Shown here: one piece after another, positions 1 to 8,327 of the stretch
How the letters are laid out: each line of letters opens with the position of its first letter
Position numbering within the stretch: position 1 is the first letter of the stretch
The notes under the pieces: generated by a model
The model's input: only the letters and a program-made list of their open reading frames with translations
Databases searched by the model: none
Told to the model about the DNA's origin: nothing
NCBI GenBank assembly: GCA_016714985.1
Contig: JADKBS010000020.1
Span: 62,001-126,000, forward strand
DNA length: 64,000 bases
Direction: 5' to 3'
Source of the DNA: Saprospiraceae bacterium
Lineage (GTDB): Bacteria > Bacteroidota > Bacteroidia > Chitinophagales > Saprospiraceae
Program-made: the position numbers and the translations under genes

Positions 1-853
1 GCAATAAGTAAACGACTGGCTCGGCGCTGTTCCCTTGGTAACAGTTGGCCACAGTGGATACGTCGAGGAGGTAGTCGGGGCAGACGACGATGGCCTTCGG
101 ACGATAGATTGCGGATTGCGGATTGTGGATTGCGGATTGGGGGGCTGCTTCAGTGTCTTTTTCGGGTTCGATTATCTGGACATCGAGCAAGCTGAGCACA
201 ACGGGGAAACCGAAGGTGCTACGGATTTCCCGGATGGTGGGGCCGAAGTTTTCGTTCCGGTCGGGGATATTGTACTGAATGCCAATGAGTTGCGAGGGGT
301 TTTCTTCATCTTGGGCGAGGAGTAGGTCGTTCTCCTCGTCGTCGGCAAGGGCAACGACCCGCACCTGTGGACGGCGCTCGCTGACCTGTACTGTAGCATA
401 GGTATAGGGGATTTTTTTTGGCAAAATAGCCATGACCTCGTCGGGTGGCACTATGCCAAAAAGGCCCTCTATGCTCTCTGCAATGGCTTTCAGGCCAAGG
501 CTGTACACGCCCTTTGCCTCCTTTTGCGGCACGATGCCCCGCATTTTCTTTCGAAAAAGATGCACCCAATACTGAGTCTGCTTTTCCACTTGGTGGCGGT
601 GGCAGGCATAGGCGATGCGGGCAAACAGCGTAGTGAACTGGATTCCTTCTGCCTTGGTGGCTTCGATAAAGAGCAGCTCCAGAAGGCGGGCCAAAGCATC
701 TGCCTTGGCAGCAGGTGCCCAGTCGGGGTTGGCGTCCACCTTTGTCAGTTCTAGGTAGAACAAGCGAGCCAGTTCCGTTGATTTGTGGTCAGTGTTGTTC
801 AATATTGCGAAGCAAAGGATGGGTATGCGCTGGGTGCGTTTTAAAGAAGGCAA
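1..853 (-). CDS. Partial protein of unknown family, C-terminal part beyond the left edge
   Basis: A single frame on the minus strand stays open from an upstream stop near 937 to position 1, about 284 codons, so the gene continues outside the window. No ATG occurs before the internal Met near 541. A TTG at 851-853 (LPSLKRTQRIPIL) is my best guess for the start and is uncertain. The product is soluble, mixed alpha/beta, with segments such as VVCPDYLLDVSTVANCYQ. That segment faintly recalls the N-terminal region of Dna2-like helicase-nucleases, but I cannot confirm this. The codons at 101-139 are built from a repeated GGATTG-type word (AIHNPQSAI), matching the low-complexity words seen in nearby intergenic DNA. 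Confidence 0.6.
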   Translation of the reverse strand, partial: MPSLKRTQRIPILCFAILNNTDHKSTELARLFYLELTKVDANPDWAPAAKADALARLLELLFIEATKAEGIQFTTLFARIAYACHRHQVEKQTQYWVHLFRKKMRGIVPQKEAKGVYSLGLKAIAESIEGLFGIVPPDEVMAILPKKIPYTYATVQVSERRPQVRVVALADDEENDLLLAQDEENPSQLIGIQYNIPDRNENFGPTIREIRSTFGFPVVLSLLDVQIIEPEKDTEAAPQSAIHNPQSAIYRPKAIVVCPDYLLDVSTVANCYQGNSAEPVVYLL

Positions 854-954
854 AAGTAGAAAGTAAAAAGGCAAAAACAGCAGGCAACCCAAAATGACAA
901 AAAAAGGAGAGAGGAAAAAAAGGGTAAAAAATTTTTAAAACAGAAAAAAGTCTG

Positions 955-962
955 TAAATTTG
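955..962 (+). promoter_or_regulatory. Bacteroidota -7 box of the RES/Xre operon
   Basis: TAAATTTG matches the TAnnTTTG -7 consensus of Bacteroidota housekeeping promoters and lies 16 nt before the antitoxin ATG. A T-rich stretch sits at the -33 distance. No experimental support. Confidence 0.5.
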
Positions 963-978
963 GGACAAATAACCGAAA

Positions 979-1458
979 ATGAAAAAACAAAGCACAGAAA
1001 AGGCCGTTTCAAAAAAGCCCAGGGCCTATAAGCAATTAGCCAACGAAGCAAACAACGCAAACATGGTCAACGACATCGCCTACCAACCAGCCTATATCGT
1101 GAGCACAAGCCGCAGTGGGGTCAGCAGCCTTCGATTCTTTGGGCTGGCAGATTTTACTGGGCTTACACGGGAATGGCTCGCCACCGAATTTTTAGGGCTT
1201 TCGCTCAAAACCCTCCAACGTTATGTGCAAGAAGCCAAGGCCCTTGCCCCACGGGAGGGGGAGGCCGTCTTGAAATTGGAAGCCCTTTATAAAAAAGGGA
1301 TTGAAGTATTTGGGAACAGGGACGAGTTCAACGGTTGGCTGAAAGAACCTGCTTTCGGGCTTGGGGGGCAAGTACCCTTGGAGTTATTGAACATGTCAAC
1401 GGGCATTGACCTCGTCATGCAGGAGCTTATCCGCATTGAATTTGGCGCAACCGCTTAA
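979..1458 (+). CDS. Xre/MbcA/ParS-type antitoxin of a RES toxin
   Basis: The 159-residue protein has a basic N-terminus, a central helical segment (FTGLTREWLATEFLGLSLKTLQRYVQEAK, residues about 55-85) and a C-terminal helical domain ending in GGQVPLELLNMSTGIDLVMQEL. The last part is the typical DUF2384 (MbcA/ParS toxin-binding) signature: gene product leaves, P-x-x-LL-x-T-x-G. Its role is to bind and neutralise the RES toxin encoded 9 nt downstream and, in known systems, to repress the operon through its Xre-like part. The start follows a TAAATTTG promoter box. Antitoxin-first order and tight spacing fit the family. Confidence is high for the family, moderate for an active system. Confidence 0.88.
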   Translation: MKKQSTEKAVSKKPRAYKQLANEANNANMVNDIAYQPAYIVSTSRSGVSSLRFFGLADFTGLTREWLATEFLGLSLKTLQRYVQEAKALAPREGEAVLKLEALYKKGIEVFGNRDEFNGWLKEPAFGLGGQVPLELLNMSTGIDLVMQELIRIEFGATA

Positions 1459-1467
1459 ATACCTGCT

Positions 1468-1920
1468 ATGCTGGTTTATCGCATCGTCTTGGAGAAATGG
1501 GCACAATCGCTGACCGCCTCTGGTCAAGCAGCCCGTTGGAACAGCCCTGGGCGGTTTGTGCTCTACACTGCCGGGACGAGGGCGCTTGCCTGCCTTGAAA
1601 ACGTGGTACACCGGAACAGCCGAGGCCTGAACCAGTTGTTCAGGACAATGGTGATTGAGGTGCCAGAAATGCTTTTCATCGAAAAAATAGGGGAAAAAGA
1701 TTTGCCGGATAACTGGCACGATTTCAACAACTACCACCTCACACAGCAACTGGGCGATGCCTGGCTGGATGGAATGAAGAGTGCAGTACTGGCCGTGCCC
1801 TCAGCTATCATCCCAGCCGAGCAGAATTTTTTGTTCAACGTTCAGCACCCTGGTTTCAAAAAGGTAGCGTTGCTAAGGACGGAGGCGTTTGTTTTTGACC
1901 CAAGGATAAAAATACCTTAA
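1468..1920 (+). CDS. RES-domain toxin
   Basis: The 150-residue protein is a full-length RES domain. The family is known from structures as an ADP-ribosyltransferase-like fold that depletes NAD+. Expected polar residues are visible: Arg in ARWNSPGRFVLYTAG (residues 22-36), Glu in CLENVVHR (about 43) and Ser in VPSAIIPAEQNFLFNVQHPGF near residue 112-130. The gene begins 9 nt after the antitoxin stop, so the two are one transcription unit. The cognate Xre partner next door makes the assignment safe. Nothing is truncated: length is typical (about 150-160 residues) and the C-terminal VFDPRI is a usual ending. Confidence 0.9.
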   Translation: MLVYRIVLEKWAQSLTASGQAARWNSPGRFVLYTAGTRALACLENVVHRNSRGLNQLFRTMVIEVPEMLFIEKIGEKDLPDNWHDFNNYHLTQQLGDAWLDGMKSAVLAVPSAIIPAEQNFLFNVQHPGFKKVALLRTEAFVFDPRIKIP

Positions 1921-2031
1921 AATTGTTAAGTAATTGTTTAAAATTGTTGTGATTGTTGCAAGAGGCTGACAATCAGCTGATTATTCAACTATTTTCCTGT
2001 GAAATAACCTAGATTAATTTCATTGAGGTAC

Positions 2032-2499
2032 TTATAACAAAATAGGCGAAAGCCTCATCGCACCATCCTCTTTGCTCCGCATCAGCTTTTTTTCAGCTTG
2101 GGTCTTGTCGCCATAGCCGCATAAATGGAGCACGCCATGTGCCATGACCCGTTTCAGTTCCTGCTCAAAGGAAACCTTGAAATCGGCGGCGTTGTCATTT
2201 ACCCGATCAACGCTGATAAAAATGTCGCCGTGGATAGTGGGCGGTTCGTCATAGGGAAAGGTAATGATGTCTGTGAGGGTGTCGTGGTCGAGGTATTCGA
2301 CATTGAGCCTGTGGAGGTATTCGTCGGAGCAGAAAATAAAATTGAGCAAGTGGAGCATACAGCCCTCTTGCTCAATTATATTTTGCAGCCATTCCACTGC
2401 CGCTTTTTCGTCCTTCAAGGCAAAATCAACGTCTTCAGCAGCAAATTCTATCGAAGGTTCATTTTCCTGAAAAGGAAGCGGGAAGGGCGGCTGCGACAT
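2032..2499 (-). CDS. ybeY: Endoribonuclease YbeY (16S rRNA maturation)
   Basis: The 155-residue protein carries the UPF0054 metal-binding motif HGVLHLCGYGD (residues about 121-131). Bacteroidota members normally have Asp where proteobacterial YbeY has the third His, so this is not a defect. YbeY is a cytosolic metal-dependent RNase involved in 16S rRNA 3' end maturation and ribosome quality control. DTLTDIITFPYDEPPTIHGDIFIS is the conserved core strand-helix region. The gene is followed on the same strand by nothing and preceded by an RsbW-like kinase gene; a word-repeat palindrome separates them. Length is normal for the family. The final LSPILL may be lineage specific. Confidence 0.93.
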   Translation of the reverse strand: MSQPPFPLPFQENEPSIEFAAEDVDFALKDEKAAVEWLQNIIEQEGCMLHLLNFIFCSDEYLHRLNVEYLDHDTLTDIITFPYDEPPTIHGDIFISVDRVNDNAADFKVSFEQELKRVMAHGVLHLCGYGDKTQAEKKLMRSKEDGAMRLSPILL

Positions 2500-2516
2500 T
2501 TAAAGTTGGTGGAAAT

Positions 2517-2595
2517 GATTGTTCGATTGCTATAATTGTTTGATTGTTGAACTATGCTCAATAACAATCAAACAATTGAACAATCAAGCAATTGC
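2517..2595. repeat. Imperfect intergenic palindrome made of GATTGTT words
   Basis: Two arms share a 15-bp core (AATTGTTTGATTGTT at about 2533-2547 and its complement at 2563-2577) and are composed of repeated GATTGTT/AATTGTT words. It fills the gap between ybeY and the upstream kinase gene on the same strand and could fold as a hairpin in RNA. One of several word-repeat palindromes at gene boundaries in this window. Confidence 0.7.
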
Positions 2596-2981
2596 TAAAG
2601 CTTAAAACGCATTTCAACGGTGCTGCCGTTGTCATAGAAGCTTACGTGGTCAGAAAGTTGACGCATGAGGAAGACGCCACGCCCGCCACATTCACAAAGA
2701 TGCTCTGCACGGGTTGGGTCAGGAAGGTTGTTGTAGTCGAAACCCTGGCCTTCGTCCGAAACCCTCAAGGCTATACAGTTCTTTTCTTTCCTTGACCTGA
2801 CTTGTACCGTCTTGGTTTCCATTTCGCAATTGCCGTGGATGATGGCATTGGTAACTGCCTCAGTTAGGCTGATGAGGATGTTACATTGTTTGCCTGGGTC
2901 TAAGTTGTACCGGTTGACTAATTTCTCAACAAAGGGCTCAACTGCTGAAACGCTTCCGGTTGTAGATAAAAGTTTTAACAT
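2595..2981 (-). CDS. RsbW-like anti-sigma regulatory kinase (HATPase)
   Basis: The 128-residue protein is a stand-alone GHKL ATPase. Motifs visible: N box EAVTNAIIHGN (about residues 40-50), G1 box DEGQGFD (about 83-89) and G2 box CGGRGVFLMRQL (about 103-114). Such HATPase_c_2 proteins act as serine kinases or anti-sigma factors in partner-switching modules with STAS proteins. No STAS antagonist or phosphatase is adjacent, so the partner is unknown. I chose the ATG at 2981 (MLKLLSTTGS) because the longer frame back to 3017 adds residues unlike the family. The 287 bp upstream to 3268 hold no convincing gene. Confidence 0.85.
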   Translation of the reverse strand: MLKLLSTTGSVSAVEPFVEKLVNRYNLDPGKQCNILISLTEAVTNAIIHGNCEMETKTVQVRSRKEKNCIALRVSDEGQGFDYNNLPDPTRAEHLCECGGRGVFLMRQLSDHVSFYDNGSTVEMRFKL

Positions 2982-3268
2982 GTGTATCCTGTATTGAAGA
3001 ACGGTAGGGTTCCTCAAGTATGTTGTGAACGAATAATGGGTTTATGACAGTTCGTTTAGGATACGTTCTTGGACTGGAATTCAGTAAGCGGGTGAGTTTT
3101 CTAGGGACTATCTTACTTTTAGATGGGATAATTCTTAACTTCTTACGAGGTACAAAGGTAAGGGCAATCGAGGCGCTTGTCAAGGGGCAGTCAGAAAAAA
3201 GTTGAAAACGCAGGCAACCTTTTCGAAAAATACTGCACATATAACTTTTTTTGAGCCAAGGCTAATTC

Positions 3269-3985
3269 CTACCAATCCTTGCTTGACCGTCCCTTCTTTG
3301 CTTGTGCCTTTTTCAGCTTTTGCTGCACTTTTTGCTCTTCCTGGTCCATGATTTCGAGCAGTTCCTTGGCTTCTTGCTTGCTCAAATCTTGGGGCTGTTC
3401 CTTGCTGTTTGAGTTTTGGCGCTGCTTGTCATTTTGTTGCTGATCTTTTTGTTCTTCCTGGTTTTGTTGGTCTTGCTGTTGCTGGTCTTTTTGGTCTTTT
3501 TTATCCTTGTCGTCGCCCTTTTGGTTTTGCTGATCCTGTTGCTGAGGGGGAGGTGGTGGCAATCGGCGCAAGGCGTTGGTGAGATTGCGCTTGGTTTCAA
3601 GGTCGTTGGGGTTTTGACGGAGGGCGTTTTTGTAAGCCTCTACGCTCTCTTTGTACTGGCCTTTTTGGTAGTGGGCGTTGCCGAGGTTGTGGTAGGCACG
3701 GGCCTTCGTGGTACGGTCTTTGGCGGCTTCGGCGGCAGCTTGGTAATGCTTTACCGACTCATCAAAGCGCTCTTGGCGATAGGTCGAATTGCCGAGGTTG
3801 TAGTTGCCCTTGGTGGAATTGTCCTTCTCCAATGCCTTGCGGTAGTTTGCCTCCGCATTGGCATAATTGCCCGACTTGTAAGATTTGTCTGCCTGCCGCA
3901 ATTCTTTGTGGGCGGTCTGTGCATCCATTGCGGCAGCACAAAAAACTAACAGAATCACCGTGTTTATCTTCAAAAACTGTTTCAT
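3269..3985 (-). CDS. Exported TPR protein, BatC-like
   Basis: The protein (238 residues from the ATG at 3985) starts with a signal peptide ending near AMDAQTA and then has about three TPR units in residues 25-140 (YNLGNSTYRQERFDESVKHYQ, YHNLGNAHYQKGQYKESVEAYKNAL). A Pro run is followed by a very Gln/Asp/Lys-rich linker of about 60 residues, then a short basic helix. This layout is that of BatC-type proteins from Bacteroides aerotolerance (bat) loci, which act in the periplasm. No batA, batB, batD or MoxR-like genes are adjacent inside the window, so the functional link is by similarity only. The linker is low-complexity DNA (CTT/TTG repeats at about 3400-3540). Confidence 0.75.
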   Translation of the reverse strand: MKQFLKINTVILLVFCAAAMDAQTAHKELRQADKSYKSGNYANAEANYRKALEKDNSTKGNYNLGNSTYRQERFDESVKHYQAAAEAAKDRTTKARAYHNLGNAHYQKGQYKESVEAYKNALRQNPNDLETKRNLTNALRRLPPPPPQQQDQQNQKGDDKDKKDQKDQQQQDQQNQEEQKDQQQNDKQRQNSNSKEQPQDLSKQEAKELLEIMDQEEQKVQQKLKKAQAKKGRSSKDW

Positions 3986-4055
3986 CGTCAAATATTTCAT
4001 CGAATTGAAAACACAAAAATACCTTCGTGGTGTTTTGTGCAGGTAAAAAATTAGT

Positions 4056-4097
4056 CCAGCAACCCCAATTTCCTAATTTCCTAATTTCCCAATTCAC
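4056..4097. repeat. Word-repeat tract (AATTTCCT)
   Basis: The gap between divergent genes contains three direct copies of a C-rich AATTTCCTAATTTCC-type word just before the permease start. It resembles other short word tracts at gene boundaries here. No palindromic partner arm is visible. Confidence 0.5.
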
Positions 4098-4103
4098 TCT
4101 TCT

Positions 4104-6800
4104 GTGTCCAATACATCCTTTTCTTGGCTGCTAAAAATGGCCTGGCGTGACAGCCGCCGCAACCGTGGCCGCCTCCTGCTTTTCATTTCTTCCATTGTCA
4201 TCGGCATAGCGGCCCTCGTGGCCATCAACTCTTTCAGCGAAAACCTCTTCAAGGACATCAACAAAGAGGCAAAGACGCTCACCGGCGCCGACCTCATCAT
4301 CCAAGGTGGCCAACCTGCCACCGACTCCCTGAACCAACTCTTCGACCTGCTCGGCGAGGAGGAACGGGCCGAGACTTGGAGCCTCGTCTCGATGGTCTAT
4401 TTCCCCAAAAACGGCGGCACCCGCCTCTCACAGGTGCGAGCAATGGAAGGTGGTTTCCCATTTTACGGAAAGCTTTCGACAGAGCCGAAAGAAGCTGCCG
4501 TCCAGTTCAACGAAGCAGCTGCGCCGCCTTCGCCCGTTGAGGGGCAGCCCTTGCCAGCCACGGAGTCGCAGATTGCATTGGTGGAGAAGACTTTAATGCT
4601 CCAGTTCGACCTGAAAGTGGGCGACACCGTGCGGGTGGGCACAACGCCCTTCCTCATCGCCGGACAACTGAACTCCGCACCGGGCCGGGCGGGCATTGCA
4701 GGCAGCATCGCCCCCGTCGTTTACATCCCAAAACAGTACTTGCAGGAAACGGGCCTTGTGCAGCCGGGCAGCCTCGTCTGGTACCAATATTTTTTCAAGT
4801 TCAATGAAAAAACGAATATCAGCGACCTCGTGACCACCATTGTTGACCCCGCCCTCGACAAAAAGCCGTGGGAGTACGAGACCGTGGAGGCCCGCCGAGA
4901 GCAGTTGGGCGAGGCCTTCGGCAACATGAGTACCTTCCTCAACCTCGTCGGCTTCATCGCCCTGCTGCTGGGTTGTATCGGCGTGGCGAGCAGCGTGCAT
5001 ATTTACATCAAGGACAAAATGCCGAGCATCGCCGTGCTGCGCTGCATCGGGGCGAGCGGCGGGCAGGCGTTCCGCATTTACCTGCTGCAAGTGGTGGCGC
5101 TGGGCCTCGCCGGGGGCATCCTCGGCGCATTGGTCGGGAGCGGGCTGCAAATACTGCTGCCGCAAGTGGTCGGCGACTTTTTGCCCATCGAAAACATCAG
5201 TGCGGACGTGAGCTGGCGGGCCATCCTGCTCGGCGTGGCCACGGGCTTCGGCATCACGGTGCTGTTCGCCATGCTGCCGCTGCTGGCCATCCGGCGGGTG
5301 TCGCCGTTGCGCACCCTGCGGGCCAGCTACGAGGAGGACACCAACACCCGTGACCCTTGGCGCTGGCTTGTCTATGCGCTCATTTTCCTTTTTATTTGTG
5401 GTTTTACGCTGGTGCAAACGGGCTGGTCGTTCAATGCCCTGTTCTTCCCCTTGGGCGTCGGGGTGGCATTCCTCGTGCTGGCGGGCGTGGCGAAGGCGCT
5501 CACCTGGGCCGTACGCCGTTTTTTTCCCACCAACTGGAGCTATATATGGCGGCAGGGCATCGCCAACCTGTACCGCCCCAACAACCAAACCCTCATCCTC
5601 ATCGTGACCATCGGCCTCGGCACGGCGCTGATTTCCACCCTGTTTTTGACGCAAGACCTACTGCTGAAACAGGTGGCCTACACGGGCAGCGGCGACGTGC
5701 CGAACATGATTATTTTTGATATACAACCGCCACAAAAAGAGGGAGTTGCAAAGCTCACTGCCGAAAGCGGGCTGCCCGTGAAGCAGGTTGTGCCCATTGT
5801 CACCATGCGGTTGGAAAGCATTGACGGCGTCACCAAGGCCATGAACGAGCGGGACACCACCGGGAAATGGGAACGTGACCAATGGGAAAAGGAAAACGAG
5901 GGCAGGAGCAGGCGACACCGCCGTGGCGACGATGACGACGACGGCCCCCGCCAGCCCGAAACCGGCCCCCGCCGTGGCTGGGTCTATGAGCGGGAGTACC
6001 GCACCACTTACCGTGACTCGCTGATTGACACCGAGGAAATCACAGAGGGCGAATGGCACGGCACGGTCGGGCCGGACGGCATCATCTATGTTTCCCTTGC
6101 CGACAATGTGGCAAAAGGTATGCGGGCGAAAATCGGCTCGAAACTGACCTTCAACGTGCAGGGCGCACTGGTGGAGACGGTCGTCGGGAGCATCCGAAAA
6201 GTGGATTTCCGAAGGGTACAGACCAATTTTTTCATCGTGTTCCCGAAAGGCGTGCTGGAGGATGCGCCGCAATTCTACGTCGTGATTTCGAGGGTGGAGT
6301 CGGAGGCGCAGTCGGCGAAGTTCCAGCAAAAGCTGGTGGAGGGCTACCCGAACGTCTCCGTGGTTGACCTCACGCAGATTCTGAAATCGGTGAAAACGGT
6401 GCTCGACAAGGTCTCCTTCGTCATCCGTTTCATGGCGCTGTTCAGCATCCTGACGGGGCTGGTGGTGCTCATCAGCTCGGTGGTGCTGAGCAAATTCCAG
6501 CGCATACAGGAGAGCGTGCTGCTGCGCACCTTGGGCGCTCACCGACAGCAAATCACCCGCATCAACCTCGTGGAATACTTCCTGCTGGGCACCCTCGCCA
6601 CGCTGACGGGCATCGGCCTGTCCATCGTCGGCAGCTTTGCCTTGGCGAAGTTCGCCCTGGACATCCCCTACGAGCCGAACCTCTGGCCTGCGCTCATCAC
6701 CTTCGTGGCCATCACGGGCCTCACGGTGCTGATTGGCTTGCTGAACAGTAGGGAGGTGTTGAGGAAGCCGCCGCTGGAGGTGTTGCGGAAGGAGGTGTAG
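4104..6800 (+). CDS. Large FtsX-like ABC transporter permease
   Basis: The 898-residue protein resembles YbbP-type permeases with two FtsX domains. A first membrane helix lies at residues about 20-42 (LLLFISSIVIGIAALVAI), followed by a MacB-type periplasmic domain. A core of three helices follows at about 280-420, two more helices lie at about 430-470, a second FtsX block starts near 500, and the final three helices are at about 770-890. The C-terminal RKPPLEVLRKEV is typical. A charged insert, RSRRHRRGDDDDDGP, lies near residues 595-615 in the second extracytoplasmic domain and is not part of the family core. The partner ATPase (YbbA/LolD-like) is not in the window. Function is probably lipid or lipoprotein related export, by family only. 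Confidence 0.85.
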   Translation: MSNTSFSWLLKMAWRDSRRNRGRLLLFISSIVIGIAALVAINSFSENLFKDINKEAKTLTGADLIIQGGQPATDSLNQLFDLLGEEERAETWSLVSMVYFPKNGGTRLSQVRAMEGGFPFYGKLSTEPKEAAVQFNEAAAPPSPVEGQPLPATESQIALVEKTLMLQFDLKVGDTVRVGTTPFLIAGQLNSAPGRAGIAGSIAPVVYIPKQYLQETGLVQPGSLVWYQYFFKFNEKTNISDLVTTIVDPALDKKPWEYETVEARREQLGEAFGNMSTFLNLVGFIALLLGCIGVASSVHIYIKDKMPSIAVLRCIGASGGQAFRIYLLQVVALGLAGGILGALVGSGLQILLPQVVGDFLPIENISADVSWRAILLGVATGFGITVLFAMLPLLAIRRVSPLRTLRASYEEDTNTRDPWRWLVYALIFLFICGFTLVQTGWSFNALFFPLGVGVAFLVLAGVAKALTWAVRRFFPTNWSYIWRQGIANLYRPNNQTLILIVTIGLGTALISTLFLTQDLLLKQVAYTGSGDVPNMIIFDIQPPQKEGVAKLTAESGLPVKQVVPIVTMRLESIDGVTKAMNERDTTGKWERDQWEKENEGRSRRHRRGDDDDDGPRQPETGPRRGWVYEREYRTTYRDSLIDTEEITEGEWHGTVGPDGIIYVSLADNVAKGMRAKIGSKLTFNVQGALVETVVGSIRKVDFRRVQTNFFIVFPKGVLEDAPQFYVVISRVESEAQSAKFQQKLVEGYPNVSVVDLTQILKSVKTVLDKVSFVIRFMALFSILTGLVVLISSVVLSKFQRIQESVLLRTLGAHRQQITRINLVEYFLLGTLATLTGIGLSIVGSFALAKFALDIPYEPNLWPALITFVAITGLTVLIGLLNSREVLRKPPLEVLRKEV

Positions 6801-6838
6801 AGGATTTACGATTGCGGATTTACGATTTACGATTGGGG
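6801..6838. repeat. Word-repeat tract (GGATTTACGATT)
   Basis: Immediately after the permease stop there are four tandem variants of GATTTACGATT/GATTGCGG. The same vocabulary (GGATTGCGG) occurs inside the partial gene at 101-139. It is a low-complexity intergenic tract without a visible second arm. Confidence 0.6.
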
Positions 6839-6864
6839 GCGGTCAAAATCAAATTTTAAAGAAA

Positions 6865-7176
6865 ATGAGCGAATTCAAAGGCCATAAAATACAGGGCATC
6901 ATTGATGAAATCAACAAGACCCAAGCCATGATTGAGCTGCACGAACCTCACAGCGATGCCGTGTCTGCCTTTATGGTGAAGCAATACAAAAGCATCAAAC
7001 GCAAACTCTTCAAAGAACTCTTGGCCGAGTTGATGCTCGCCGACCTCAGCTTCAGCGAAATGGAGCATTTCATCCAAAAGCTGACGGTTTACCTAAAACA
7101 GTCGGAAGAAGCAACGACGCTGCCCAGCGAACTGAAAACAAACCTGACGCAAGTGGAACGGCTGATGGCGATTTGA
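6865..7176 (+). CDS. Small helical protein of unknown function
   Basis: The product has 103 residues and is almost entirely predicted helix (HKIQGIIDEINKTQAMIELHEP, KSIKRKLFKELLAELML), with no signal peptide or membrane segment. I do not recognise the family. It follows the permease gene by 64 bp on the same strand, separated by a word-repeat tract, so co-transcription is possible. Codon use matches its neighbours, and the ATG at 6865 is the only sensible start. Confidence 0.65.
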   Translation: MSEFKGHKIQGIIDEINKTQAMIELHEPHSDAVSAFMVKQYKSIKRKLFKELLAELMLADLSFSEMEHFIQKLTVYLKQSEEATTLPSELKTNLTQVERLMAI

Positions 7177-7450
7177 GGGTGGAGCTATCGCAAATCGTCA
7201 TTTTTCTTCCCCGCCTTCTTGCAAGATAACATTACCTTTTTTACCTTAGCACCGCACTTTTCACACAGTGCCCCACACATACGACCCGGCGATATTTGGA
7301 GGCCGGGGTTTTACGGAACATACATTTGAGGAAACCTTAAAAGCGATAAGGGCCGCAGGACGATTGTTTATGGCCCAATGAGGCGGCCAGTCGATGAAAG
7401 GATTGTAATGGACAGGTGCAAAATGGCCTCTAACGAAGTTGAATAATATT
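7177..7450. other. Gap with a possible 37-residue remnant
   Basis: No complete gene is evident. A GTG-started frame at 7268-7381 on the plus strand encodes a protein-like stretch (VPHTYDPAIFGGRGFTEHTF...) and is preceded by a TACCTTAG box, so it may be the start of a decayed gene. Evidence is weak. Confidence 0.3.
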
Positions 7451-7748
7451 TTAGTGGAAGCAATCTTTAAATAAAGCCTCATTGATAAAAGTATCAATTG
7501 AGCCGTGTTTAATTTGCATTGTTGTTGTGTCCCAAGCCCATGAAAGGCTATAGATAGTGGCTTCATCAAGTCCTATGTGTCCTTCATATTGCTTAGCGTA
7601 GATATTGTAAACCTCATAGTTTTCATCAAAATGGACCCAAATCATCGGATAATGCTTGCAAAAAAATACAGATTTCGAATACGTCAAGGTGATATCCTTT
7701 TTGAGTAAATCCTTGTTTGTCTCGCAACAAAAATTTTGAGGGCTGTAA

Positions 7749-7756
7749 TAATCTTT
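7749..7756. repeat. Target-site duplication, left copy (TAATCTTT)
   Basis: TAATCTTT directly abuts the left inverted repeat and is repeated exactly at 8320-8327. An 8-bp duplication is characteristic of IS1595-family transposition. Confidence 0.93.
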
Positions 7757-8319
7757 GGCTCAATTATGATTTCAAGTTGCTACCAAAAGAGTTAGCAACC
7801 CAGACAAGGCGTTGCTGCCTCTTTGTCTGATATTATGCAGGAATTCAAAGAATCCCAAGTAAAAGGGCAGGCGCTCTTGCGAGATGCCTCGGTGTGGCCT
7901 AAGCCAAGGACGAAGCAGTGACCAAAAGCCTTCCATGGTGTTGACGTGGACTTCCGTCACCGTCGCCGTCCTCGTCCCTGGCGTACTCCCTTGGCCGTGG
8001 TTGACCGTTTTGTGCTCGCAAAAGCTTGGCAACCAGCCGTATATATTGTACTCGTCGAGAAACCCTTGGAAAATGGTGTTCGTCAGGTCGTCAAAGTATT
8101 TTTGGCACCCCTTGCACTGATAGCGATGACGGTGTTTTGTGCTGTTGGTGACCGTGGCGATTGTAGGACTTGCTTTGGCAGTGGGGGCAAAACACCCCTT
8201 TAGACCATCGCAATTCCCTGATTTTCTCGTAACACAGGCGGTCATCCACTATGTCTTGAATCCTAAGTAATGATGTCATCCTCCAAAGGTAGCCATCAAC
8301 TTGAAATCATAATTGAGCC
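7757..8319. mobile_element. IS1595-family element, internally deleted (563 bp)
   Basis: The ends are perfect 23-bp terminal inverted repeats (7757-7779 and 8297-8319) beginning GGCTCAATTATGATTTC, flanked by identical 8-bp direct repeats. IS1595 elements of the IS1016/ISXO2 type are normally about 700-1100 bp. This copy is 563 bp and lacks the coding for most of the catalytic domain, so it should move only with transposase supplied in trans. It sits inside a lipoprotein gene. Intact ends and an exact target duplication suggest a recent insertion. Confidence 0.93.
7772..8279 (-). pseudogene. Remnant IS1595-family (ISXO2-like) transposase
   Basis: From 8279 the frame reads a zinc-ribbon start (MTSLLRIQDIVDDRLCYEKI, then CPHCQSKSYNRHGHQQHKT), shifts frame near 8135, continues as RYQCKGCQKYFDDLTNTIFQ, and then jumps to the C-terminal end of the family (HKTVNHGQG ... 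VHVNTMEGFWSLLR). The middle of the DDE domain, with the first two catalytic acidic residues, is absent. A second small shift lies near 7950-7980, where the other frame supplies the usual GEYARD. The remnant cannot encode an active enzyme. The frame ends at 7772 within the left inverted repeat. Confidence 0.9.
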
Positions 8320-8327
8320 TAATCTTT
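8320..8327. repeat. Target-site duplication, right copy (TAATCTTT)
   Basis: Exact copy of 7749-7756, abutting the right inverted repeat of the IS1595-family element. Confidence 0.93.

Noticed and set aside
2938..3240. 100-codon minus-strand frame upstream of the RsbW-like gene
   Set aside because: Basic low-quality composition, overlaps the kinase start, no promoter or motif.
4593..5654. 353-codon frame on the minus strand inside the FtsX-like permease gene
   Set aside because: Antisense shadow of a GC-rich gene: His/Gln/Arg-rich, no family motif, and the sense frame is a clear membrane protein.
5658..6551. 297-codon minus-strand frame
   Set aside because: Antisense shadow of the second half of the permease gene.
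7261..7569. 102-codon minus-strand frame overlapping the C-terminal part of the split lipoprotein gene
   Set aside because: Overlaps in another frame the part that is exactly restored when the IS is removed.
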